Assembly (NCBI RefSeq): GCF_027497215.1
Contig: NZ_CP114904.1
Span: forward strand, 4,855,001 to 4,919,000
DNA: 64,000 nt
Source: Micromonospora sp. WMMD812
GTDB lineage: Bacteria > Actinomycetota > Actinomycetes > Mycobacteriales > Micromonosporaceae
Direction: 5' to 3'
Every line of letters begins with the position of its first letter. Position 1 is the first letter of the stretch. The notes under the pieces were generated by a model. That model saw only the letters and a program-made list of their open reading frames with translations. It searched no databases and was not told the origin of the DNA. Positions 46,021 through 52,742 of the stretch are shown here, one piece after another. A program made the position numbers and the translations under genes.

Positions 46021-46789
46021 GTCTCCGTCACTTCCCTGATGAGGTCGAGGGACTGCCAGTGGGAGAGCGCCTCGCCGCGCATGTTCTCCCATGCCGCCAG
46101 TATTGCTGCGATGTCGCCGGGGTCGGAAACCACTTGTCCCTGGAGTTGGTTGTCGAGATAGCCCGCCGTCCGGTGGTCGGGCTGGTGGCGATCACGAACG
46201 GCCCGTTGAGCCCGGCGTAGGCGCCGACCGAGGCCGGCACCACGTGCAGCCGGACGTGCGGCTCGGCGCAGGCCGCCGCCAGGGCCCGCAACTGCTCGTG
46301 CATGGTGGCCCGGCCGCCGACGGGCCGGCGCAGCACCGCCTCGTCGACGACCGCGGTGAACTGCGGCGGGTCGTCCTGCCGGAGGATGCCCTGCCGGTTG
46401 AGCCGTGCGGTCAGGTGGCGCTCGACGTCGCCGCGCGGGATCAGCCCGGCCCCGCCGAGCACGGCCCGGGCGTACGCCTCGGTCTGCAGCAGCCCGGGAA
46501 GGACGACCGATTGATACGACCGCAGCGACACCGCCTCGCGCTCGATCTCCTGCCATGGACGGAACCAGATGGGGTCACGACGTCTTGACGTGTCCGGCCA
46601 GATGTCCACGATGTCCCGGTCCAGGGCCTCCGCCGCCGCCAAGCGGTGCCGGGGATGCGGGATGCGGCCCTCGGTCAGCCAGCGGCCGACCGTCTTCGGG
46701 TCGACGCCGACTCGTTCGGCGAGCGACTCGATCGTGTGCCCGGTGTCGCTGAGCGCCACCCGGAGCGCGTCGTTCACGGCACCCTCCAT
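46011..46789 (-). pseudogene. XRE-family regulator with DUF5753, frameshifted
   Basis: The N-terminal half has a helix-turn-helix (TIESLAERVGVDPKTVGRWL) and the DUF5753 core (SYQSVVLPGLLQTEAYARAV, VVDEAVLRRPVGG), in frame as far as PFVIATSPTTG. The expected end (GYLDNQLQGQVVSDPGDI, then WENMRGEALSHWQS and LIREVTETWT) is found in another frame. The switch lies between about 46161 and 46195 and needs one added base to repair. In the reading frame as given, the protein runs into a nonsense tail to 46028. Either a recent mutation or a sequencing error. Start at 46789 (ATG) or 46816. Confidence 0.82.
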
Positions 46790-46935
46790 CGGATGTCCCA
46801 AATATCTGGCCACCATATCGCTACGCCCTGTATCTGTCTGACCACCGACGGGAAGGTGGGGTGACGATCCGGAGAGGGGGCCGCCGTGGAGCGAGGAGAC
46901 CGCAGCGTCGCGCGGGGTGGCGGGAGGTGTGGCCG

Positions 46936-47172
46936 GTGGACCGGCTGACCGCCGGCACGGCGATCCGGGTGCCCGAGGCGGCGTACCGCCTCGGCGAGAG
47001 CCCGCTGACCCTGCTGGTCACCGAGGTGCTGAGCGTCGGGCCGTTCCAGCGCGCCGAGTGGGCCGAGGTACGCGGCCACGAGGTGCACCCGGACGGCAGC
47101 CTGCGCGCCCGGCAGTGTCAGGCGCTCGTGCGGGTCGATCAGGCCCGGCCCGTCGAGCTGCGGTCGTGGTGA
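46936..47172 (+). CDS. hypothetical protein of DUF397-neighbour type
   Basis: About 78 residues, beginning VDRLTAGTAIRVPEAAYRLG and containing LTLLVTEVLSVGPFQRAEW. A similar small protein is common next to DUF5753/DUF397 genes in actinomycetes (from memory). Beta-rich, no signal. GTG at 46936 chosen for GGGAGG 8 bases upstream; GTG at 46927 or 46861 are alternatives. It overlaps the next gene by 4 bases. Confidence 0.65.
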   Translation: MDRLTAGTAIRVPEAAYRLGESPLTLLVTEVLSVGPFQRAEWAEVRGHEVHPDGSLRARQCQALVRVDQARPVELRSW

Positions 47173-47417
47173 CCCGCCGCCGGGACCACGTGCCGACCCG
47201 CCCCACCTGGCGCTGCACCGCCTGCGGCATCGCCTGGCCGTGCTCACCGGCGAAGCTGCGGCTGCTCGGAGAGTACCGGCACGATCGCGCCGCGCTGACC
47301 GTCTACCTGGCGACGCTTCAGGCCGAGGCGGCCGAGCAGCTCGCCGGTCTGGACGAGGGGCCGCTCCCGGTCGACCTGACCGACCGGTTCGTCGCGTGGG
47401 CGCGCGCCCGGGGATAG
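47169..47417 (+). CDS. small CxxC protein, hypothetical
   Basis: 82 residues with WRCTACGIAWPC near residues 14-25 (two Cys two apart and a third Cys nearby, maybe a zinc or disulphide site), then a helical region LTVYLATLQAEAAEQL and a closing LTDRFVAWAR. Related proteins are sometimes wrongly named flavin reductase. Translation is coupled to the gene before it by a GTGA overlap. Confidence 0.7.
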   Translation: MTRRRDHVPTRPTWRCTACGIAWPCSPAKLRLLGEYRHDRAALTVYLATLQAEAAEQLAGLDEGPLPVDLTDRFVAWARARG

Positions 47418-47550
47418 CGCGTCCGGGATAGCCGGACGCCGATGGGGTCGCGCCCGCTCCCCGAGTCCGCTGTGGACCCTGAGCAGGACCGCCGAGATGT
47501 TAGTCTTCTTCGGCTGTCGCATGATCATCGTGAGTGACCGAGGGGACGGC

Positions 47551-47991
47551 ATGGGGGCCGGCATTCCAGGCACGGGAGGTTTGCTCGACCCGGACGGCGC
47601 CATGGAGCGGCTGGCGGAGTGGAAGGGCCGCATCGACCGGTTGGCGGCCGACACCCGGGCCATGAACGACCGCCTCCAGGATCTGCGGGTGACGACCGCC
47701 GACGGCAACGGGCTGGCGGAGGTCACCGTCGACTCGGCGGGCGCGCTGGTCGACCTGCGGCTCGGGCAGCGGATCCACCGGGTCGCGCCCGACGTCGTCG
47801 CCCGGACGATCATGGACACGATCCGGGTTGCCCGGCAGCAACTCGCCGACCGCGCGCAGGAGATCATCGCCGACACCGTGGGCACCGAGTCGGCCGCCGC
47901 CCGCGCGATCGCCGAGCGGGTCGGGCAGCAACTGCGCGACGCCGACCCCACCCCGGACGGCTCCGACGACCGGCACCGGTCCGGGTGGTGA
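47551..47991 (+). CDS. YbaB/EbfC-like protein of the T7SS-linked operon
   Basis: 146 residues with a YbaB/EbfC-like alpha-beta-alpha layout: a first coiled-coil helix (MERLAEWKGRIDRLAADTRAM), a short strand region (GLAEVTVDSAGALVDLRLG) and a second helical region with many Ala/Gln. Versions of this family recur at the beginning of actinobacterial WXG100/EspC operons; the role (DNA-binding or chaperone) is not established. ATG at 47551 has GAGGGG 5 bases upstream. Followed after 4 bases by the EspC-like gene. Confidence 0.8.
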   Translation: MGAGIPGTGGLLDPDGAMERLAEWKGRIDRLAADTRAMNDRLQDLRVTTADGNGLAEVTVDSAGALVDLRLGQRIHRVAPDVVARTIMDTIRVARQQLADRAQEIIADTVGTESAAARAIAERVGQQLRDADPTPDGSDDRHRSGW

Positions 47992-47995
47992 GGGC

Positions 47996-48337
47996 GTGGC
48001 CGACGGGTTCGCGGTCGACGCGGAGCAGATCCGCGCGCACGCGCGCAACATCGAGGCGCTGCGCGCCCGCTTCGGCGCGGTCAAGGCCGCCAGCGCGCAC
48101 ATCACGCAGGACGACGCGGCGTACGGGCTGCTGTGCGGATGGATCGCCGGCGTCCTGGAGGGCCGGCACACCCGGCAGGACGAGCTGATCGCGTACGTCG
48201 AGGAGAACCTGTCGTTGGTCGTGAAGGGGCTGGGCACGACCGCCGACAACTACGACAACGCCGAGGCCGACGCCGACAACACGATCCGCAAGGCGGGCAG
48301 CGGGCTGGACGGGGGCCTGGCGAGGTCGGCGTCATGA
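47996..48337 (+). CDS. EspC-like type VII secretion target
   Basis: 113 residues of the T7SS_ESX_EspC type (PF10824): an N-terminal helix FAVDAEQIRAHARNIEALRARF and a second helix region with YVEENLSLVVKGLGTTADNY, then a disordered Gly/Ser tail. Small helical-hairpin proteins of this kind are exported by ESX machines, often as a pair with a WXG100 partner. It overlaps the WXG-type gene by 4 bases (ATGA), so the two are co-translated. Confidence 0.82.
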   Translation: MADGFAVDAEQIRAHARNIEALRARFGAVKAASAHITQDDAAYGLLCGWIAGVLEGRHTRQDELIAYVEENLSLVVKGLGTTADNYDNAEADADNTIRKAGSGLDGGLARSAS

Positions 48338-49029
48338 GCGAGTCGCTGATCGCCGACGTCGTCTCGACCCGCAAGCCCTGGACCGGGGCGGCGGCCGCCG
48401 ACAGTTTCCAGGGGCTGGTCGACGCCGTCCGCAGTGAGGGTTGGGTCGACGACCTGCTGGCCGGCGCCGCGTTCGGCATCGAGGCCGCCGCGACCGTCAT
48501 GGACCCGTTCAGCGCGCTGCTGGCCAACGGCCTGGGCTGGGCGATGGAGTACTTCGAGCCGCTGCGGCAGATCCTCGACGAACTCACCGGCCTGCCCGAC
48601 GTGGTGGCCTCACACGCGGCCACCTGGGACAACATGGCCGCCGAGCTGCACGGCATGGCCACCGACCTGAAGACGCACCTCGGCGCGGACCTGCCGCAAT
48701 GGCAGGGCCAGGCGGCCACGGCGTACCAGGACCTGATGGCGCACAACGTGACGGCGATCGACGGGCTGAGCGGCATCTCCGCCGCGATGGCCGCGGCCAC
48801 CCAGGGCGCCGGGAACCTGGTGGCGTTCACGCGGGACATCGTCCGCGACCTCATCGCCGACCTGGTGGCGCGCGTGGTCGTGTGGGCGGTCGAGGCGATC
48901 TTCGTGGTCACGATCCCGGTGATCGCCACGCAGATAGCGGCGGCCGTCGTCAAGTGGGCCGGCCGCATCATGACGTACGTCGTCGCGCTGATCAGCAGCC
49001 TGGCCAACCTCGCCAAGCTGCTCGGCTAG
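48334..49029 (+). CDS. WXG100-type secretion target with C-terminal membrane region
   Basis: 231 residues. A helical hairpin with WQG at residues 123-125 at the turn, flanked by helices (WDNMAAELHGMATDLKTHL and AATAYQDLMAHNV), is the WXG100 signature. The C-terminal 60 residues hold two hydrophobic segments (about 165-190 and 195-220). In related operons this type of protein is often fused to the toxin; here the probable toxin is a separate gene 7 bases downstream. Possible secretion partner or membrane-delivery protein. Confidence 0.82.
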   Translation: MSESLIADVVSTRKPWTGAAAADSFQGLVDAVRSEGWVDDLLAGAAFGIEAAATVMDPFSALLANGLGWAMEYFEPLRQILDELTGLPDVVASHAATWDNMAAELHGMATDLKTHLGADLPQWQGQAATAYQDLMAHNVTAIDGLSGISAAMAAATQGAGNLVAFTRDIVRDLIADLVARVVVWAVEAIFVVTIPVIATQIAAAVVKWAGRIMTYVVALISSLANLAKLLG

Positions 49030-49036
49030 GACGACG

Positions 49037-49729
49037 ATGGCGAAGCCCAAGAGCCCCCACGGCGACAGCGGGACCCCCGCGCGCCCGGGCGACGGCGACG
49101 GCGGGATCCCGGGACAGCGGCGCCGCAGCACCGGCGAGGTGCCCGAGAGCATCACCAGAGGCCAGGAGATCGTCGGCGAGGAGGCGCGCCTGGGCCGCCC
49201 GCCCGGTGAGGGGGGTGGCTCGCCGGGCCGGCCCTCCGGCGGCGACGACGGATACCAGACTCCCAAGCCCGGCACCCCCGAGTACGACCGCCGGGTCGAG
49301 GAGCTCGCCGCCGACCCGGCCCACAACGGCAGGATCAGCCCGAAGTCCCGCAAGGAGGCCGAGATCGGGCTCGCCGCCGAGGCGGAGGGCAAGATTCCCG
49401 GCCCCATCCGCCGCGCCGAACTCGACAACTCCGATCCCGCGTTCCAAAAGGACCAGGGCGAATTCGTCGATGCCAACGAAAAGTTCTGGGACGTCAAATC
49501 CCCGGCCGACATATTCCCCGCCGGCCGGCATGCCGGTCAGCCCATGCCCGAGGGTATGAAGGGGCGCTACGATGGCGACGAGTTCGAGCAGAAACTCGCC
49601 GACGAGGTGGCCGGCGGACAGGGTGTCCTCATCAACACCGAGAATCTGTCCCCGAGTGCCGTGGCGGATCTCAAGAGTCGGGTTGCCGCTCGCACCGACT
49701 GGGACGGCAAGGTGGTGTTCGACAAGTGA
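49037..49729 (+). CDS. probable polymorphic toxin, PD-(D/E)xK-like nuclease
   Basis: 230 residues. The first 75 are Gly/Pro/Arg-rich and probably disordered. Residues about 78-230 form a compact domain with GEFVD (141-145) and FWDVKS (150-155), a beta-hairpin carrying D-x-K, as in PD-(D/E)xK nucleases of CdiA-type toxins. A Glu in KEAEIG (about 107-112) could be the helix-borne active residue. No signal peptide, as in T7SS cargo. Codons in the toxin domain use more A/T (AAA, AAT, GAA, ATA) than neighbours, a sign of transfer. Nuclease activity is inference. Confidence 0.65.
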   Translation: MAKPKSPHGDSGTPARPGDGDGGIPGQRRRSTGEVPESITRGQEIVGEEARLGRPPGEGGGSPGRPSGGDDGYQTPKPGTPEYDRRVEELAADPAHNGRISPKSRKEAEIGLAAEAEGKIPGPIRRAELDNSDPAFQKDQGEFVDANEKFWDVKSPADIFPAGRHAGQPMPEGMKGRYDGDEFEQKLADEVAGGQGVLINTENLSPSAVADLKSRVAARTDWDGKVVFDK

Positions 49730-50394
49730 GCAGGTACAAGCGGAGCGTCGCTGACGTCGTCCGCTGGCCGGCGAGTCCCGACGCCCGGGAGGCCCTGGAG
49801 GAGTGGTTGTCCGCCGCCGCTTCGGACACCGCGGCCTACCTGTCCGGCGACTTCCTCGACTTTCGCGGCGCCGATCTCAGCAACCTCGACCTGACCGGCG
49901 CCTACCTGGTCAACTCCTGCCTCGTCGGGGTGCGCTTCGAGGACGCCAACCTCGGCGACGCGACCCTCACCAACGCCGAGTTGCAGGGCGCCGACTTCTC
50001 CTTCGCCGACCTCGCCAAGGCGGAAATGGTCGGCTGCACGGCCCCGGACGCGCGGTTCCGCGGCGCGCGGCTGTTCTCGGTGCAACTCGACGACGCCATC
50101 CTCGAGGGCGCCGATCTGAGTCACGCGATCCTCAATTCCGCCAAGCTCTACAAAACCGATCTGCGCGGCGCCAATCTCGAATTCACGAGCCTGCGCTGGT
50201 GCACCCTCGGCGGTGGCACGATGCCGGCGGTGCTGAGCGGCGCACGAATGTTCGGCTGCCAACTCGAAGGTGCGAAGGGAAGCGTCGTCGGTCCGGTGCT
50301 CGTCGACGAGGACGCGACCCTGTCGCTCGACGGCGCCGACCTCGAGGCGTGGTTCTCGGAACAGGGCGCGGAGAACGTCCAGGTCGTGCGCTGA
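49726..50394 (+). CDS. pentapeptide-repeat protein, candidate immunity protein
   Basis: 222 residues with about 20 consecutive pentapeptide repeats (A-[DN]-[LF]-x-x) at about residues 42-150, e.g. FRGADLSNLDLTGAYL and LEGADLSHAILNSAKLY. They predict a right-handed quadrilateral beta-helix, as in McbG, Qnr and MfpA, which mimic DNA and protect gyrase. The start codon overlaps the toxin's stop (GTGA, 49726-49729), the tight coupling expected for toxin and immunity. Codon use is also slightly AT-rich. Immunity is inferred from position, not shown. Confidence 0.85.
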   Translation: MSRYKRSVADVVRWPASPDAREALEEWLSAAASDTAAYLSGDFLDFRGADLSNLDLTGAYLVNSCLVGVRFEDANLGDATLTNAELQGADFSFADLAKAEMVGCTAPDARFRGARLFSVQLDDAILEGADLSHAILNSAKLYKTDLRGANLEFTSLRWCTLGGGTMPAVLSGARMFGCQLEGAKGSVVGPVLVDEDATLSLDGADLEAWFSEQGAENVQVVR

Positions 50395-50528
50395 CGGTCG
50401 GCGGAGAACCGGGAGTTCGGGTTCCTGGAGCGCCGGGCGTGGTTCGCTGAGAGCGCCGGACCTGTCGAGCCCGAGAAAGATCCGATTCCCGGGACAACCT
50501 CCGCGCACGCACCGGTGTCTTCCCTCGT

Positions 50529-51059
50529 GTGACGACCGTAATGGAGCACCGACCAGCCGGGACGGCGAGCGACGCGGAGCACGATTTTCGGGTTTTCGTC
50601 CAGGGGATCGCCGCATCGTTGCACCGCACGGCGTATCTGCTGTGCGGGGACTGGCACCTCGCCGACGACCTCGTCCAGGAGACCCTGGCGAAGGCGTACA
50701 GCCACTGGCGCAAGGTCCAGCGGGCCGACAGCCCGTCCGCGTACGTGCGACGCATCCTGATCAACGAATCGCGACGCGGGTGGCGCCGGAACCGGAACAT
50801 CACCGTGCAACCCGACGCCGACGTGGCCGACATCGCCGTCGGGGACATGTCCGACCAGGTGGTGAACCGCGCCGATCTGCTCCAGGCGCTGCAGTCGCTG
50901 CCCGCACGGCAGCGCGCGACCGTCGTCCTGCGGTTTCTCGAAGGGCTCAGCGAGCGGGAGACCGCCGCGGCCCTCGGGTGCAGTGAGGGCACCGTCAAGA
51001 GCCAGACGAGCCGGGCGTTGATCAAGCTCAAGTCCGTACTGAACCGAGGAGACATCTGA
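50529..51059 (+). CDS. SigE-family ECF RNA polymerase sigma factor
   Basis: 176 residues with region 2 (FVQGIAASLHRTAYLLCGDW, LADDLVQETLAKAYSHW) and region 4 (LQSLPARQRATVVLRFLEGLSERETAAALGCSEGTVKSQTSRAL). It matches the actinobacterial SigE-family of small ECF factors. It directs polymerase to a specific, unknown set of promoters. GTG at 50529 or ATG at 50541. A membrane partner protein gene follows by 2 bases, probably its regulator. Confidence 0.92.
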   Translation: MTTVMEHRPAGTASDAEHDFRVFVQGIAASLHRTAYLLCGDWHLADDLVQETLAKAYSHWRKVQRADSPSAYVRRILINESRRGWRRNRNITVQPDADVADIAVGDMSDQVVNRADLLQALQSLPARQRATVVLRFLEGLSERETAAALGCSEGTVKSQTSRALIKLKSVLNRGDI

Positions 51060-51061
51060 CC

Positions 51062-52057
51062 ATGTCGTACGACACCGAGGAACGCCTGAGCGCGGCACTG
51101 CAGGGCATCGTCGGGGACCGGCCGTACGCGCCCGACCTCGACCAGATCGAAAGCCGCGGACGGAAGCTGCGGCACCGCCGCCTGGCCTGGCGCGCGACCG
51201 CCGGGACCGGCTTCGCCGCCGTGGTCGCGGCGGTCGCCGTGGCCACCACCGGCGCCGGCACCCAGGCCCCGGCGCCCAACCTCGCCGCACCGGGAGCGAC
51301 CGGCAGCGCGACCACCCAGCAGGCCCCGCTGGTGCAACTGGTCGGTTACCTGACCACCGCCCCGCAGCCGAAGGGCGACGCGACGCTCCTGCTGCGCGAC
51401 CAGGCGTACACGAACGGCCTCAGGGTCGCCGTCTGGGACCTGCATGCCGACAACGGCGACCTCTACTTCGGCAAGACCCGCGACGCCCTCCCCGCGCAGG
51501 TGAAGGGGAAGCACACGACGGGGGGCGGCGATGACGAGGTCGGAAGGAAGAACGCGGTCGCGGCGGCGGACTACGCGGCCACGGGCGACTTGAACGAGGC
51601 CCGCGAGCAGATGGCGCACGCGTACGTCAAGGACCCGAAGACCGCCCCGCCGCTGCAGGCGCCCGGCGTCAAGCCCCCGATCGACGGCAAGATCGCCGCG
51701 AAGCTCAAGGCCACCGGCCAGGACGAGTCCACCGTGGGCAACCTGACCGACAGCTGGGTCTGGAGCAACTCGATGGACGCGCTGATCGCCGGCGCCGGCA
51801 GCCCGACGGTCCGCGCGGGAGTGGTGCGGCTCCTGGGGCAGATGCCCGAGGTCAAGGTCGCGCGGGGCACCCTCGACGGCCAGCCGGTGATCACCCTCGC
51901 CGCCGGCGCGCTGATCACCAGCGGCGGCACCGACACCCTGACCATCAACGCCGACACCGGCCTGCCGATCAAGTACGTCTCCGAGGGCGTGGGCGTGACC
52001 GTCAACTACACGGTGACCCGCGTGACCCTCGCGGACGTCGCCACCGGCACGTTCTGA
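51062..52057 (+). CDS. membrane-anchored partner of the ECF sigma factor (putative anti-sigma-like)
   Basis: 331 residues: a cytoplasmic N-terminus of about 40 residues (MSYDTEERLSAALQGIVGDRPYAPDL...), one membrane helix (about residues 42-64), an Ala/Pro/Thr linker and a large extracytoplasmic domain (about 90-331) rich in predicted beta strands, ending YTVTRVTLADVATGTF. It is not a zinc-binding anti-sigma factor by motif. Co-transcription with the sigma gene suggests a regulatory or sensory role; family not recognised. Confidence 0.75.
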   Translation: MSYDTEERLSAALQGIVGDRPYAPDLDQIESRGRKLRHRRLAWRATAGTGFAAVVAAVAVATTGAGTQAPAPNLAAPGATGSATTQQAPLVQLVGYLTTAPQPKGDATLLLRDQAYTNGLRVAVWDLHADNGDLYFGKTRDALPAQVKGKHTTGGGDDEVGRKNAVAAADYAATGDLNEAREQMAHAYVKDPKTAPPLQAPGVKPPIDGKIAAKLKATGQDESTVGNLTDSWVWSNSMDALIAGAGSPTVRAGVVRLLGQMPEVKVARGTLDGQPVITLAAGALITSGGTDTLTINADTGLPIKYVSEGVGVTVNYTVTRVTLADVATGTF

Positions 52058-52074
52058 TCCGTACCCCGAGACTG

Positions 52075-52108
52075 ACGCCAGGGCCGGCCCGTCCGCCGGC
52101 CCTGGCGT
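52075..52108 (+). terminator. terminator of the sigma operon
   Basis: A 14-bp perfect GC stem (52075-52088 with 52095-52108) and 6-base loop 18 bases after the stop codon of the membrane partner. Confidence 0.75.
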
Positions 52109-52209
52109 CCTCGCGTCGTCCATCCGGCGCCGGCCGGCCCGGTGGCGAGGCGCTGGTCGGGCCCCCGTGGTCAGCGGCGGACTCGCCCGGATGCGGACGA
52201 CCCAAAATC

Positions 52210-52247
52210 AAACGCCCGGCAGGTCGATGTCGACCCGCCGGGCGTTT
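52210..52247 (-). terminator. terminator of tRNA-Ser(GGA)
   Basis: An 11-bp outer stem (52210-52220 with 52237-52247, AAACGCCCGGC) contains an inner 6-bp stem (52222-52227 with 52230-52235). It lies 16 bases past the 3' end of the minus-strand tRNA and shares the AACGCCCGG arm with the tRNA-Ser(CGA) terminator. Confidence 0.75.
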
Positions 52248-52263
52248 ACGCTGCTCAGGCGAG

Positions 52264-52348
52264 CGGAGGATACGAGATTCGAACTCGTGAGGGTGTTAAC
52301 CCAACACGCTTTCCAAGCGTGCGCCCTAGGCCTCTAGGCGAATCCTCC
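52264..52348 (-). tRNA. tRNA-Ser (anticodon GGA)
   Basis: 85 bases on the minus strand. GGAGGAT at the 5' end pairs with ATCCTCC at the 3' end; discriminator G; anticodon loop CTTGGAA; long class II variable arm; T-arm with GTTCGAATC. CCA is not encoded, unlike in tRNA-Ser(CGA). It reads TCC/TCT codons. Confidence 0.95.
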
Positions 52349-52427
52349 GCCGAACAGGATACAGGTCCCGCGCGGGTCGCCCACCCCACCACCCCCTGAA
52401 GATCGACGGCCTGTCGGGTAGGCTTGG

Positions 52428-52520
52428 CGACACCTCCCGTGCGGCGGTATCTCGTGAACCTCCCCAGGGCCGGAAGGCAGCAAGGATAAGCGAGCTCTGC
52501 CGGGTGCACGGGAGGCCTTT
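52428..52520 (+). ncRNA. ffs: signal recognition particle 4.5S RNA (small bacterial type)
   Basis: A stem-loop RNA of about 93 bases. The outer arms CCTCCCGTGC and GCACGGGAGG pair, and the conserved SRP domain IV core is present near 52468-52492 (CAGGGCCGGAAGGCAGCAAGG, with the GGAA tetraloop). It binds Ffh for co-translational membrane targeting. Position before dnaX is usual in actinobacteria. Ends are approximate. Confidence 0.92.
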
Positions 52521-52742
52521 CTGTCTCCGGCCCGACCTCCCCATGATCGACTGCAAGTCGACGATCTGGCGGTGTCCCGGGCGCTGCGATGCCGCCAGGT
52601 CCCCGACATGGTGTTGATCAAGCCGTCCGCTCCCGCGGTCGCGGCGGGCGAGCCGCACCGCGTGGCCGGCGGAACCGGCGGGGTGGGTGGTCACCCGGGG
52701 CGGACCGGCGCAGAATGGCTCGGTCGAGAGGAGGCGGGACGG

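Noticed and set aside
46028..46160. C-terminal 44 codons of the XRE regulator frame as read without correction
   Set aside because: Arg/Ser/Thr-rich nonsense; the family's real C-terminus is in another frame of the same bases.
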